In this document: one piece after another, positions 17,936 to 27,274 of the stretch
Layout: each line of letters starts with the position of its first letter
Position numbering within the stretch: position 1 is the stretch's first letter
Origin: Mangrovibacter yixingensis
GTDB lineage: Bacteria; Pseudomonadota; Gammaproteobacteria; Enterobacterales; Enterobacteriaceae
Direction: 5' to 3'
Length of the DNA: 64,000 nucleotides
NCBI RefSeq assembly: GCF_020523985.1
Contig: NZ_JAIVKM010000001.1
Location: forward strand, 248,001 to 312,000
The notes under the pieces: model-generated
What the model was told of the DNA's origin: nothing
The model's input: only the letters and a program-made list of their open reading frames with translations
The model's database searches: none
Translations under genes and position numbers: made by a program

Positions 17936-17954
17936 GATAATTAGAATCAGTTAT
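17936..17954 (-). promoter_or_regulatory. Probable Fur box upstream of orphan iron-complex binding protein
   Basis: GATAATTAGAATCAGTTAT matches about 13 of 19 Fur consensus positions, 35-53 nt before the start at 17901. It supports iron regulation of this binding protein. Confidence 0.6.
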
Positions 17955-17966
17955 TTTTGCAATGTG

Positions 17967-17994
17967 AACCATCCCGTCTGGCTAACGGGATGGT
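17967..17994. terminator. Perfect 11-bp hairpin after the acyltransferase gene
   Basis: AACCATCCCGT (17967-17977) pairs with ACGGGATGGTT (17984-17994) around 6 nt, 6 nt beyond the acyltransferase stop. No long T-tract follows on either strand. Confidence 0.6.
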
Positions 17995-17999
17995 TACAA

Positions 18000-19715
18000 T
18001 CAGACATCTTGTGGTAGGTGGGCACCAATATAACGTTGGTACTTGCTGGCTTTCAGATAAGTGAGGTCAACCAGTACCAGTCCGTCAATACAGTCGTTAA
18101 AGTCCGGGTCGCTGCCGAAATCAATAAACTGCACGCCGCCGGGTTCACACAACTCCGAATATTGTTTGTACAGTGGCGGAATACCGCACCCAAGATGATT
18201 CAGACGTTGCTTCAGATGCGCCAGGTCTTGCTGGTAATCTGTGCCCGTAAACTCACCCAGCACTTCCGGGAGAGAAGAGGGCCAGGGGCGGCGAGACACG
18301 CCCAGCGCGCAGGCAGGAGCAAACCATAAGCGGTAAAAAGCGACCAATAAGTGGCGGGCAGTCAGCGGCATGCCACCCGAAATGGACACCGGCCCAAATA
18401 AATAACGGTAATCGGGGTTACGGGCCAGCCAGGCCCCGATGCCATACCACAGGTAATCCAACCCGCGTCGCCCCCAGTAGCGGGGTTGAATAAAGCTACG
18501 GCCCAGCTCAATCCCTTGTGCCAGAATGGGTTCCATTTCCTGTTGGTAGTCGAACAGGCTGTGGCTGTACAGACCGGTGTAACCCTGTTGCTTCAGCGCA
18601 TCTTTGCCTGGCATAAAACGATAGGCACCAACAATTTCCAGTGCGTCGTCATCCCATAAAACCAGGTGCCAGTAATTGTCATCCCAGGCATCAACATCGC
18701 GACGTTTCCCTGTGCCTTCGCCCACAGCCCGAAATGCGATTTCACGTAACCGCCCCAGTTCACGCAGGATGGGCGTTTCCTCAGCGCCATTGCGCCGCCA
18801 GAGATAAATCCGTTTCCCATCGGGCGCACTTCCCAGGCATTCTGTTTGGTTGAGTGCACGGCGTAGTCCCTGCCGGTCTTCCGGGGGCGCAATGCCTTTT
18901 TCTGTACGGAAATATCCTGTATTGCGTTTCCCAAGCCCATGAACATGTTCGCGAAAGTGGGCGGCCAGTTCACGGGATGGCTGGGTTGTTTGCCAGCCAG
19001 ACCAGGGAATGCGTTCGCCAACTCTGACGGGTAAGGTGCTACCACGCAGGCGGAACATTTCACGAATCAGTAACAGTAGCGATAACCCCGGTGAAATCAG
19101 GGAAGTGAGATAAAACAGGGCGCTGTTACGTGCCTGAATGTGTACTGGCAGAATCGGTGCCTGGTAGCGCCTGGCGAGCTTGATAAACCCGGCAGACCAG
19201 GGCCGGTCACTGATCCCTTCTGGCCGCCAGCGGGCCACTTCCCCGGCAGGGAAAAAGATTAATACGCCTCCGGCAGCAAGGTGATTATCCATTTCCGTGA
19301 CTGCCGATTTGCGTACCTGGTTGTTCATGTTGTCTACGGCGATAAACAACGAAGCGAGCGGTTCAAGCTGGCTAAGAATGCGGTTTGCCACCACTTTGAT
19401 ATCGCGGCGAACGCGTGAAATAGCATAAAGCAGTAACAGGCCATCGGCAGTGCCAGTGGGGTGGTTGGCAACCACGACTAATGGCCCATGCTCCGGTATT
19501 TGCTCCAGATCCCTTGCTGGGATATCACACTGTATTTGCAGGTGCTCCAGCACTTGCTCAACCATATCCAGCCCCTTGAGGTGACGGTAATCGTGCGCAA
19601 ACTGCTGGAAATCCTGTTCGTGAAGTAAGCGTTTGAGCATACGCACGGCGCGTTCGCCGGGCTTGTGGTGGGGATATAACTCATCCAGTACGTTGTCGAT
19701 ACTAAACACGGTCAT
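18000..19715 (-). CDS. Two-domain acyltransferase: PlsC-like plus OlsB-like GNAT (OlsF-type ornithine lipid synthase candidate)
   Basis: The 571-residue protein has an N-terminal lysophospholipid-acyltransferase domain (VVVANHPTGTADG at 81-92, FFPAGEVARWRP at 154-165) and a C-terminal OlsB/hemolysin-like acyl-ACP N-acyltransferase domain from about residue 310 (EIAFRAVGEGTGKRRDVDAWDD, HLVLWDDD, IVGAYRF, GIGAWLARNPDYRYLFGPVSISG). Fused PlsC-OlsB proteins include OlsF, described in Serratia and Flavobacterium, which makes ornithine lipid from ornithine alone. That is the best reading here but is inferred from architecture only. It is monocistronic on the minus strand. Confidence 0.78.
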   Translation of the reverse strand: MTVFSIDNVLDELYPHHKPGERAVRMLKRLLHEQDFQQFAHDYRHLKGLDMVEQVLEHLQIQCDIPARDLEQIPEHGPLVVVANHPTGTADGLLLLYAISRVRRDIKVVANRILSQLEPLASLFIAVDNMNNQVRKSAVTEMDNHLAAGGVLIFFPAGEVARWRPEGISDRPWSAGFIKLARRYQAPILPVHIQARNSALFYLTSLISPGLSLLLLIREMFRLRGSTLPVRVGERIPWSGWQTTQPSRELAAHFREHVHGLGKRNTGYFRTEKGIAPPEDRQGLRRALNQTECLGSAPDGKRIYLWRRNGAEETPILRELGRLREIAFRAVGEGTGKRRDVDAWDDNYWHLVLWDDDALEIVGAYRFMPGKDALKQQGYTGLYSHSLFDYQQEMEPILAQGIELGRSFIQPRYWGRRGLDYLWYGIGAWLARNPDYRYLFGPVSISGGMPLTARHLLVAFYRLWFAPACALGVSRRPWPSSLPEVLGEFTGTDYQQDLAHLKQRLNHLGCGIPPLYKQYSELCEPGGVQFIDFGSDPDFNDCIDGLVLVDLTYLKASKYQRYIGAHLPQDV

Positions 19716-19874
19716 TCCTCCTCTATTTTGAGGCTGACCTTAAAGCGGCAACATGACAGGTGCATGTCAACGGGGTGACGTTCTTGTGGCGTGCCGCTGA
19801 CTGCTATTTTTGTGCAACAAAATAATTTCTGTTAATGTACAATCCTGCAACATTTCTTTATAGCAGGCTGTGTT

Positions 19875-20363
19875 TTGTTGCATTGTTTCCACGCAAGAGT
19901 GGGCCGGGTGGGTGTTCTGCTGGCACTACTCGCCATCTTCATGCTGTTTGTTGCACCCATTGTGTCAAAAACACTGGTGCGACAAGGGTTGATGATGCCT
20001 GAAATGGGTAACATGCTAATGCCCGGTATGGCGATGGCGCACTCTGCGCATGAGCTATCTCATGAACATGCTGGTGAACACCCTCTGTTACACCAACCCC
20101 TTTCGCAAGACACCTCACCTGAGCACCGTGTTGGGGCCGGGAGCGTGGCTGCTCAACAGGCAAGCTGGATGGATGATGCTGCTTGTGGTTATTGCCAGTT
20201 ATTGCTGCATATGCCGCTTATCTTTTGGGTTGCCGCGTTAATATTGTGGTGCCTCATTACATTACGCCGCATACCGGCGTTTGTGCAGACCAGTACACCT
20301 GCGTTCAGCGGGTGGTTCCGACCATTTCTGGCTCGCGCCCCGCCTGTTGCCGTTATCCACTAA
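19875..20363 (+). CDS. DUF2946 family small membrane protein
   Basis: Up to 162 residues. An N-terminal hydrophobic segment (LLALLAIFMLFVAPIVS), a Met/His-rich middle (MMPEMGNMLMPGMAMAHSAH and HELSHEHAGEH), a CGYCQLL motif and a second membrane segment (IFWVAALILWCLIT) are typical of DUF2946 proteins, usually found beside PepSY or copper/TonB genes. Met, His and Cys clusters suggest metal (copper or iron) binding. The start is uncertain: TTG 19875, or GTG at 19899 or 19908. It precedes the PepSY gene by 75 nt on the same strand. Confidence 0.78.
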   Translation: MLHCFHARVGRVGVLLALLAIFMLFVAPIVSKTLVRQGLMMPEMGNMLMPGMAMAHSAHELSHEHAGEHPLLHQPLSQDTSPEHRVGAGSVAAQQASWMDDAACGYCQLLLHMPLIFWVAALILWCLITLRRIPAFVQTSTPAFSGWFRPFLARAPPVAVIH

Positions 20364-20438
20364 AAACACAGTTGCTGTGCGGCGCTATTTAGTGCTGCAG
20401 GGCAGAGTACTTTCTGGATAACTGATTACAGGTAAACC

Positions 20439-21806
20439 ATGATCTCTGAACACTCATCGCCCGGTGGGCGAGGCGCTTTCGTACATTTGCTGCGTCGTCT
20501 GCATTTCTATATTGGTCTGTTTGTTGGGCCGTTTATTTTCCTTGCTGCATTTACCGGGACAGTTTATGTCCTGACCCCACAATTGGAAAATGCCTGGTAC
20601 GCCAGCACGTTATTTGTCACCCCACAGGGGGAAGCACAGCCGCTGTCGCGCCAGGTGGAAGCAGCCCGGCGTTATGTGGGGCCGGATGAACCCTTTTATG
20701 CTGTGCGCCCAGCCCCTGGCCCACAGGACACAACCCGAGTTCAGTTTGCTGACAGTACGCTTGGTGCTTCACGTTCCAGAGCGGTGTTTATTAATCCTTA
20801 TACGCTGGCGGTAACCGGTGATATGCCGGTATACGGCACTAGCGGAGTTTTACCGTTACGTACCTGGATTGATGAATTTCACCGTAGCTTACAACTTGGG
20901 GTTGTTGGGCGTAATTACAGTGAGTTGGCTGCATCCTGGATGTGGGTTGCTGCCCTGGGCGGAATGGTGTTGTGGTGGCAAACACGGGTAAAAAAACGGC
21001 GCAATGGACCGGTTCGTGGGGCAAAAGCACGCACTCGCCACTGGCATATTGTGCTGGGGTTAAGCTTGCTGGTGGGGATGGTTTTTTTCTCGGCCACGGG
21101 ACTAACCTGGTCGCGCTGGGCTGGGGGTAATATTGATACGCTGCGTAGTAACCTGGGCTGGATGACACCGCAAGTCCGTACATCTTTGACGGTTGATGGT
21201 ACTCCCACACAGACGGACCCGCATGCCATGCATCACATGCAAGGTGGCATGGTGATGGCAGGCCCTGTCCAGGACTGGGATAAAGTGCTGGCAGCAGCAA
21301 GGCAGGCGGGCATATCAGCGAATAAAATTGAGATTCGCCCGCCGAAAAAAATGGGTACAGCCTGGACGGTGACGGAAATTAACCGGGCATGGCCCACGCA
21401 GGTTGATGCGGTTGCAGTTAACCCAACGAATTTTCATATTGTTGATGCCGTGCATTTCGCGAACTTCCCGCTAGTGGCGAAGCTCACCCGTTGGGGCATT
21501 GATGCACATATGGGAATACTTTTTGGCCTGGCTAACCAAATTTTGCTGGTGGTATTTGGCTTTGGTGTATGTGTGTTAATTGCACTGGGTTACCGGCAGT
21601 GGTGGTTGCGCCGCCCGGCTCGCACTGAACTACCTTTAAGTGCCGCCTGGTTTGCCTTGCCAGCCAGGATTCGTGTCGTCGTGGCAGTGTTGGCCGCCGC
21701 ATTAGGGTATTGCCTGCCTGTTATGGGTGTGAGCCTTGTGGCTTTTCTGTCGGTGGATGTCTTGCGTGGTTACTTTGGGCGTTCACGCCTGGTGTTGAAT
21801 GAGTAA
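20439..21806 (+). CDS. PepSY-associated transmembrane protein (PiuB-like)
   Basis: The 455-residue inner-membrane protein has a first membrane helix after LRRLHFYIGLFVGPFIFLAAFTG, the standard PepSY_TM opening, DEFHRSLQLG before helix 2, a third helix before a large periplasmic loop containing HAMHHMQGGMVM, and helices at the C-terminus. PepSY_TM proteins of this kind often accompany iron-siderophore or copper systems and are proposed to be flavin- or heme-linked ferric reductases; that function is not proved. It is probably co-transcribed with the DUF2946 gene. Confidence 0.85.
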   Translation: MISEHSSPGGRGAFVHLLRRLHFYIGLFVGPFIFLAAFTGTVYVLTPQLENAWYASTLFVTPQGEAQPLSRQVEAARRYVGPDEPFYAVRPAPGPQDTTRVQFADSTLGASRSRAVFINPYTLAVTGDMPVYGTSGVLPLRTWIDEFHRSLQLGVVGRNYSELAASWMWVAALGGMVLWWQTRVKKRRNGPVRGAKARTRHWHIVLGLSLLVGMVFFSATGLTWSRWAGGNIDTLRSNLGWMTPQVRTSLTVDGTPTQTDPHAMHHMQGGMVMAGPVQDWDKVLAAARQAGISANKIEIRPPKKMGTAWTVTEINRAWPTQVDAVAVNPTNFHIVDAVHFANFPLVAKLTRWGIDAHMGILFGLANQILLVVFGFGVCVLIALGYRQWWLRRPARTELPLSAAWFALPARIRVVVAVLAAALGYCLPVMGVSLVAFLSVDVLRGYFGRSRLVLNE

Positions 21807-21927
21807 ACCCCGAGGTTGGCGATAATCAGCATGGCGCGTGATCCTTACTGCAAATCCTAACTATGCACCCTGTAAGGATGCGTAGCCGCGCAAAGTTTTA
21901 CCCGGTCGAGCTTGAAAAAATACAAGG

Positions 21928-21950
21928 TACCCGCACAATTTGAGCGGGTA
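21928..21950. repeat. Small hairpin between PepSY gene and 99-aa gene
   Basis: TACCCGC (21928-21934) pairs with GCGGGTA (21944-21950) around 9 nt. There is no T-tract. Possible weak terminator of the DUF2946-PepSY unit. Confidence 0.35.
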
Positions 21951-21985
21951 ACATTGCCCGGTGACACAAATGTAAGGATACATTT

Positions 21986-22285
21986 ATGACGACGGTTTTA
22001 TTGAAAATTGAGTCAGGTGCCACACAATCAATGCCACCAGAAGGTTTTAGTAGTTGGCTGGCGTTTTGGGAAGCTCAACGTGGTAGGCGTGCAACGGAAT
22101 GCGAAGCATTTGGTTGCGACCGCGAGGTAACCGAAGCAGGAAGAGTGATTAAAAGTGGCAAGGAAGATGGGGTGTATATTTTGCCATTATGCGATCGCTG
22201 CAGCAGCCAGGCCAATACCCGGATTTTTAAAGCCTGGGATAAAGACCTGGTGATGCTCAACACAGACCTGGAAGCTGTTATCTGA
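21986..22285 (+). CDS. Small hypothetical protein with two cysteine pairs
   Basis: A 99-residue product I do not recognise. It has CEAFGC near residue 39 and CDRC near residue 69, spaced like a zinc-binding pair of knuckles. It has no membrane segment or signal peptide and a moderately acidic C-terminus. The ATG at 21986 has AAGGA nine nt upstream and the gene is followed by a strong terminator, which supports it being real and monocistronic. Function unknown; a small zinc-binding protein is an inference. Confidence 0.7.
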   Translation: MTTVLLKIESGATQSMPPEGFSSWLAFWEAQRGRRATECEAFGCDREVTEAGRVIKSGKEDGVYILPLCDRCSSQANTRIFKAWDKDLVMLNTDLEAVI

Positions 22286-22313
22286 CATGCCCATATCTGC
22301 TGTTATAACAGGC

Positions 22314-22344
22314 AAAGCAGGAACGCTGGTTTCCTGCTTTTTTT
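22314..22344 (+). terminator. Rho-independent terminator
   Basis: AAAGCAGGAA pairs with TTCCTGCTTT around CGCTGGT and is followed by further T residues. It ends the 99-aa gene and also separates it from convergent hemB. Confidence 0.88.
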
Positions 22345-22359
22345 GCTGTTACAGAGCGA

Positions 22360-23337
22360 TTACAGAATATTCTTTTCTGCCAGGTCCAGTGCAAAATAAC
22401 TCAGAATGACATCAGCGCCAGCACGCTTGATTGCCCCCAGACTTTCCAGTACCACGTTTTCTTCGTTAATTGCCCCGGCCAGTGCAGCCAGTTTAATCAT
22501 TGAATACTCACCACTTACCTGGTAGGCCGCCAGTGGCAGTGTTGTGCGTTCGCGAATATCCCGAATAATATCCAGATACGGACCTGCGGGTTTCACCATC
22601 AGCGCATCTGCACCTTCTGCTTCATCCAACAGTGATTCACGAATGGCTTCACGGCGGTTTAATGGGTTCATTTGGTAGGTTTTACGATCACCTTTCAGTG
22701 CTGTTCCTGCCGCTTCACGGAATGGGCCATAAAATGACGAAGCAAACTTGGTTGAATAGGCCATAATGGCCGTTTCACTGAAACCTGCTGCGTCCAGTGC
22801 CTGGCGAATTGCTTTTACCTGGCCGTCCATTGCGGCGGATGGGGCAATAAAATCAGCCCCTGCTGCTGCGGCGACTACGGCTTGTTTTCCGAGGTTTACT
22901 AAGGTTGCGTCGTTATCGACACCGTGGTCGCACAATACACCACAGTGGCCGTGGCTGGTGTATTCACAAAAACAGGTATCAGACATCACCACCATTTCAG
23001 GTACCGTGGATTTGCAGATACGCGACATTCTGGCAACCAGGCCATTTTCATTCCAGGTATCGCTGCCGGTGGCATCGGTATGGTGCGAAATCCCAAATGT
23101 CATTACACCGCGAATGCCTGCTTTGGCAATACGTTCAATTTCATAAGCAAGGCGTTTTTCCGGGATTCGCACCACGCCAGGCATAGCTTCAATGGGGGTG
23201 TAGTCGTCCAGGCCTTCTTCAACAAATATTGGCAGAATCAGATCGTTACGGGTCAGTGTGGTTTCTTCGAACATAGCCCGCACGGCAGGTGATTTGCGTA
23301 ACCGGCGAGGGCGGTTAGTCAGATTAAATTCAGACAT
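22360..23337 (-). CDS. hemB: Delta-aminolevulinic acid dehydratase (porphobilinogen synthase)
   Basis: The 325-residue protein is typical HemB. It condenses two 5-aminolevulinate molecules to porphobilinogen in heme synthesis. Visible: the zinc-binding cysteine cluster [17 protein letters not shown], an active-site lysine in [18 protein letters not shown] and the signature second lysine in [14 protein letters not shown]. It is monocistronic on the minus strand and convergent with the 99-aa gene across the shared terminator region. Start ATG at 23337. Confidence 0.97.
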   Translation of the reverse strand: MSEFNLTNRPRRLRKSPAVRAMFEETTLTRNDLILPIFVEEGLDDYTPIEAMPGVVRIPEKRLAYEIERIAKAGIRGVMTFGISHHTDATGSDTWNENGLVARMSRICKSTVPEMVVMSDTCFCEYTSHGHCGVLCDHGVDNDATLVNLGKQAVVAAAAGADFIAPSAAMDGQVKAIRQALDAAGFSETAIMAYSTKFASSFYGPFREAAGTALKGDRKTYQMNPLNRREAIRESLLDEAEGADALMVKPAGPYLDIIRDIRERTTLPLAAYQVSGEYSMIKLAALAGAINEENVVLESLGAIKRAGADVILSYFALDLAEKNIL

Positions 23338-23440
23338 AGTGCTTTCTGCTCTTCATTGTTATCAGTAATGCCAGTATACCCGAATGGTTAAACAGCTTTT
23401 TACGATTCAAGCCCACAACACCGTGTGAGCTTGAATACAT

Positions 23441-24598
23441 TCAGGAGGACGGGATAACCAGCGGTTTATTGTTGCTCAGTGAGGCGACTAAATCGTTCAC
23501 GCCATCACTCATATTGGTGAAGCGGGTTGATGCGGAGCGTGTCACCACAATAAACACGCCAATATTTTCTTGCGGGTTCATGGCCATATAAGTAATAAAA
23601 CCCCCGGCCCCCCCGGTTTTTTGAATAATCCCCGGCCGACCATCTTTAGGCGCCATATAAACCCAACCTAACCCTAATGCATCCGCTTTGCCGGGAACAT
23701 CCATTCCCACCAGGCGGGTTAATTGCCCGCGTTGATAAATCAGAGTTTGCATCCGGTCGGCTTGTGCGGAGCGGTGGTAAACATCAGATGATAAAAACTG
23801 CTGCATCCAGCGCATCATATCTGCCGGTGTTGAATACACACCTCCGCTACCTATAGCGGCTAAGGTATTGTTGCACGGGCTGGCGCTTTTTTCGGCCACC
23901 ATTAATCTTCTGCACTGGTCTGGTGAAGGCGTATAGGTTGTGTCTTTCATGCCCAGTGGGCGAGTAATGTATGAGTCAAAGAGTGAGACCCACGATCGCC
24001 CAGCCGCACGGGATAGCGCATCGGCCAGTAAGTCAAAACCCAGGTTTGAATAGGCGGCGACGCTGCCTGGTGTAACTTTCAGGCTGGCGTGCGACAACCA
24101 GTTCCAACGTTGGGTATATGTCGGCCAGACAAATACTGGGCGGTGAGCCGCCCCACCGGGTTGTTCTCGGGGTAAGCCACTGGTGTGAGTTGCCAGGTTT
24201 TCCAGTGTGACAGGAACACCGTTGTGGCTGGGCACGGAATCACCGGCAGGTGCGTATTTTTGTAGCGGGTCATTGAGTTTCACCACCCCTTGTTCTGACA
24301 GTTTGACCAGCATTTCGCTGGTCATCAGTTTGGTCAGTGAAGCGATGCGAATAACCGAATCCAGTTGCGGGCGCACATTACTGCCAGGCCTTGTCTCACC
24401 GAAACTACGGAAAACACGCTGATTACCATCAATGACTACCATTGCCATGCCTGTGGCAGCCGTGCCGTAGTAAATCAGGTTGGCATAACGGTCAACAATA
24501 TCCGCTGTCAACAACGGATCTGGCGATGGGCTGGCTTTTACTACCAGCGGTTGTAATGACATCAATAATGCCGTAACGGCGAACAGACAACGTTTCAA
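23441..24598 (-). CDS. ampH: AmpH, D,D-carboxypeptidase/endopeptidase (class C beta-lactamase fold)
   Basis: The product from TTG 24598 is 385 residues, exactly the E. coli AmpH length; AGGA lies seven nt before the TTG. It has a signal peptide (LFAVTALLMSLQPLVVKA), the serine motif SLTK (IASLTKLMTSE), YSN (AAYSNLGFDLLADAL) and QKTGG in place of KTG. AmpH cleaves peptidoglycan cross-links and the terminal D-Ala in the periplasm. An in-frame start at 24622 adds residues unlike the family. The gene is divergent from an isochorismatase gene. Confidence 0.95.
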   Translation of the reverse strand: MKRCLFAVTALLMSLQPLVVKASPSPDPLLTADIVDRYANLIYYGTAATGMAMVVIDGNQRVFRSFGETRPGSNVRPQLDSVIRIASLTKLMTSEMLVKLSEQGVVKLNDPLQKYAPAGDSVPSHNGVPVTLENLATHTSGLPREQPGGAAHRPVFVWPTYTQRWNWLSHASLKVTPGSVAAYSNLGFDLLADALSRAAGRSWVSLFDSYITRPLGMKDTTYTPSPDQCRRLMVAEKSASPCNNTLAAIGSGGVYSTPADMMRWMQQFLSSDVYHRSAQADRMQTLIYQRGQLTRLVGMDVPGKADALGLGWVYMAPKDGRPGIIQKTGGAGGFITYMAMNPQENIGVFIVVTRSASTRFTNMSDGVNDLVASLSNNKPLVIPSS

Positions 24599-24779
24599 GG
24601 CGAATCCTGTATGCAAAACCACTCGATAACATGGGTATTTATACTACTTCTGACACATGTGCAAAGTGATAAATGCAAATCATTGTCAACCGCCTGGTTT
24701 TCAGGTTATTCGCTCACTTTGTATGGCGCTGTGTTTGGCGATTTGTGCTGTGGTAATATCTTTTTTTCTGCGAGGGTGA

Positions 24780-25316
24780 ATGGCTATGGTACAGCGTCAG
24801 GCAGTAATGGTAGTCGATATGCAATTGGGTGTGTTTGCGACGGAACGTGTCGCACGTGACCTGTGTTGCCAGCGTATTAATCAACTCATTGATGCCGCTG
24901 AACAGGTTATTTTTATTCAACACGCGGAAGCAGACATGCAGCCTGGTACAGAGGCCTTTGAGGTACTTCCGGAGCTTCATCAACCAGCAAGCGCGTTACG
25001 TGTTACCAAAACAGCCTGTGATGCCTTCTGGCGCACTTCTCTGGCCCAGGAGTTGGAAGCCACAGGCATTACCGAGTTTGTCGTGTGTGGGTGTGCCACT
25101 GACTATTGTGTTGATGCAACGGTAAAGCGTGCTGCTGGCCTTGGTTACCGCGTTACAGTGGCGGAAGATGCACATACCACGGCAAACCGCCCTGCGGCAA
25201 ATGCCGAAGTGCTGATAGCCCATCACAATGATGTGTGGCGTAATTTTACTGTACCGGGGAACCCCATTGATGTTCGCCCCGTTACCAGCATTCTTGCCCA
25301 TTGGCGCGGGGATTGA
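24780..25316 (+). CDS. Isochorismatase-family cysteine hydrolase
   Basis: The 178-residue protein carries the triad: Asp in AVMVVDMQLGVF, Lys in RVTKTACDAFW and Cys in VVCGCATDYCVDATVKRA. This is the CSHase/isochorismatase-like fold whose members hydrolyse amides such as nicotinamide or N-carbamoyl compounds. The substrate is not readable. It lies between ampH and sbmA, a place where E. coli K-12 has no such gene. A second ATG six nt downstream (24786) is better placed from GAGGG and may be the true start. Confidence 0.85.
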   Translation: MAMVQRQAVMVVDMQLGVFATERVARDLCCQRINQLIDAAEQVIFIQHAEADMQPGTEAFEVLPELHQPASALRVTKTACDAFWRTSLAQELEATGITEFVVCGCATDYCVDATVKRAAGLGYRVTVAEDAHTTANRPAANAEVLIAHHNDVWRNFTVPGNPIDVRPVTSILAHWRGD

Positions 25317-25460
25317 TTTGTCAATCAGCTTCATGCTTTGAAACAAGTTTGGCACCTTACCAGAAGTTGAAAGCGTTATGGTTAATGGAGACGGAGATCC
25401 GGCCAGAGTCGCAGTAAGTAACAACCCAATAACGAGACGTTATTTTCAGGAGTTTTTTTC

Positions 25461-26678
25461 ATGTTCAAGTCTTTTTTTCCCAGACCGGCAGCTTTTTTCC
25501 TGTCGGCTTTTATCTGGGCGATGATAGCAGTGATTTTCTGGCAGGCCGGGGGAGAGCGTTGGTTGGAGCATTTGGTCGGGGTCACAAATGATGTGCCGAT
25601 TAGCGCCGCACGTTTCTGGTCTGGGTGTTACCTGGTATTTTACGCTTACTACCTATTCTGCGTGGGGGCTTTTGCTCTGGCCTGGTTCAAAATAAGCCCA
25701 CATCGTTGGCAATACTGGTCAATTCTTGGCTCCGCATTAATCGTGTTTGTTACCTGGTTTCTGGTGGAAGTCAGTGTGGCTATTAACGCCTGGTATCAGC
25801 CGTTTTATGACCTTATTCAGCGTGCGCTGGCAAAACCGAATACCGTGCCTATTTATCAGTTTTATAATGAACTGGGCGTTTTCCTGGGGATTGCGTTGAT
25901 AGCGGTTGTGGTGGGGGTGTTGAATAATTTCTTTATCAGCCACTACGTGTTCCGCTGGCGTACTGCCATGAACGAACACTATATGGAGCACTGGCAGCGC
26001 CTGCGCCATATTGAAGGGGCTGCACAGCGTGTACAGGAAGATACCATGCGCTTTGCTTCCACACTGGAAGATATGGGGGTTAGTTTGATAAACGCTATCA
26101 TGACTTTGATTGCGTTTTTGCCTGTGCTGGTGGCGCTGTCGCCCCATGTTCCTGAGTTACCCATAGTTGGGCAGATCCCTTACGGGTTGGTGATAGCGGC
26201 TATCGTCTGGTCTTTGTTTGGTACCGGGGTTTTGGCGCTTGTTGGGATAAGGCTGCCAGGGCTTGAGTTCAAAAACCAGCGTGTGGAAGCGGCTTACCGG
26301 AAAGAGTTAGTCTATGGTGAAGACGACAAAATGCGGGCAACACCACCCACGGTAAAAGAGTTGTATGCCGGTGTGCGTAAAAACTATTTCCGCCTCTATT
26401 TCCACTACATGTACTTTAATATTGTGCGTATTCTCTATCTGCAGGTAGATACTGTATTTGGTATTTTTCTGCTGTTTCCGTCCATTGCTGCGGGCACAAT
26501 CACTCTGGGGCTGATGACCCAGATTACCAATGTATTTGGCCAGGTTCGCGGGGCATTCCAGTATTTGATTAGCTCCTGGACAACACTGGTAGAATTAATG
26601 TCAATTTATAAGCGTCTGCGTAGCTTTGAACGGGAGCTGGATAACATTCCTGAACCGGAAGAAGTGGAAGTGGCCTGA
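25461..26678 (+). CDS. sbmA: SbmA peptide-antibiotic transporter
   Basis: The 405-residue inner-membrane protein (E. coli 406) begins [21 protein letters not shown] and includes the conserved [14 protein letters not shown] segment and ESCRT-like SbmA/BacA core [19 protein letters not shown]. SbmA is a proton-driven homodimer that imports microcins B17 and J25, bleomycin and proline-rich antimicrobial peptides. AGGAG precedes the ATG. Gene order ampH-x-sbmA-yaiY follows E. coli except that the lipoprotein gene yaiW, next to sbmA in E. coli, is absent. Confidence 0.96.
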   Translation: MFKSFFPRPAAFFLSAFIWAMIAVIFWQAGGERWLEHLVGVTNDVPISAARFWSGCYLVFYAYYLFCVGAFALAWFKISPHRWQYWSILGSALIVFVTWFLVEVSVAINAWYQPFYDLIQRALAKPNTVPIYQFYNELGVFLGIALIAVVVGVLNNFFISHYVFRWRTAMNEHYMEHWQRLRHIEGAAQRVQEDTMRFASTLEDMGVSLINAIMTLIAFLPVLVALSPHVPELPIVGQIPYGLVIAAIVWSLFGTGVLALVGIRLPGLEFKNQRVEAAYRKELVYGEDDKMRATPPTVKELYAGVRKNYFRLYFHYMYFNIVRILYLQVDTVFGIFLLFPSIAAGTITLGLMTQITNVFGQVRGAFQYLISSWTTLVELMSIYKRLRSFERELDNIPEPEEVEVA

Positions 26679-26691
26679 CAGGGCTTTGGCT

Positions 26692-26713
26692 GCCGGGAGG
26701 GGATACTCCCGGC
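26692..26713. repeat. Hairpin between sbmA and yaiY
   Basis: GCCGGGAG (26692-26699) pairs with CTCCCGGC (26706-26713). An A-run follows on the plus strand rather than T, so this is not a classic terminator in either direction, though it lies between convergent gene ends. Confidence 0.45.
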
Positions 26714-26720
26714 AAAAAAA

Positions 26721-27017
26721 TCACATCCGGCGTAGTTTGAATACCAGCGCCAGTACCGCCAGCATTAAACCGCCCGCCAGCATAGGCACCAGCCCAAAAA
26801 TGGTGCTAACCAGCATACTCATTTGAATAACAGGTTGATTTGTCTCGCTGTTTGCCTGCAATAGATGCTCAAAAACACCTTGCGAATGAGACAGCATGTT
26901 GAGTAAGTGCGAACCTACCCAGAAACAAAACAACACGAAAACAGCATAAGCAATATTCCCCGGCAGCGTTGCTTTGGGGCGTGCCCGGGGCAGGTTACGA
27001 ACTGGCAGGTCTGTCAT
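26721..27017 (-). CDS. yaiY: YaiY inner-membrane protein (DUF2755)
   Basis: The 98-residue protein matches E. coli YaiY: TLPGNIAYAVFVLFCFWVGSHLLN (first membrane helix), QGVFEHLLQ, and VSTIFGLVPMLAGGLMLAVLALVF (second helix). Function unknown; two transmembrane segments. I chose ATG 27017 with AAGAGAG upstream; a longer in-frame extension to 27161 has no family similarity. It converges with sbmA as in E. coli. Confidence 0.92.
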   Translation of the reverse strand: MTDLPVRNLPRARPKATLPGNIAYAVFVLFCFWVGSHLLNMLSHSQGVFEHLLQANSETNQPVIQMSMLVSTIFGLVPMLAGGLMLAVLALVFKLRRM

Positions 27018-27274
27018 AGTGCACTCTCTTGCCGTAATTGTTACGCGCATGGTGAATATTGAAAAGTAACGAGAGTGTTGCAGCCTGGTATCATACCGGA
27101 CATAAGAATAGTGGTAATTTGGGTTACGGAATAATCCTGGTTTGTGCAGGCTGTAATGCATGTCATATTTTTATGCTTTCGGCATGGCGTTGTCCGGGCG
27201 CGACATACCACACAGACAGGCAGCGCTGAATAGTAGACAATGGGTGTTTATTAGGTAACTGGGGCCTGTTGTGT

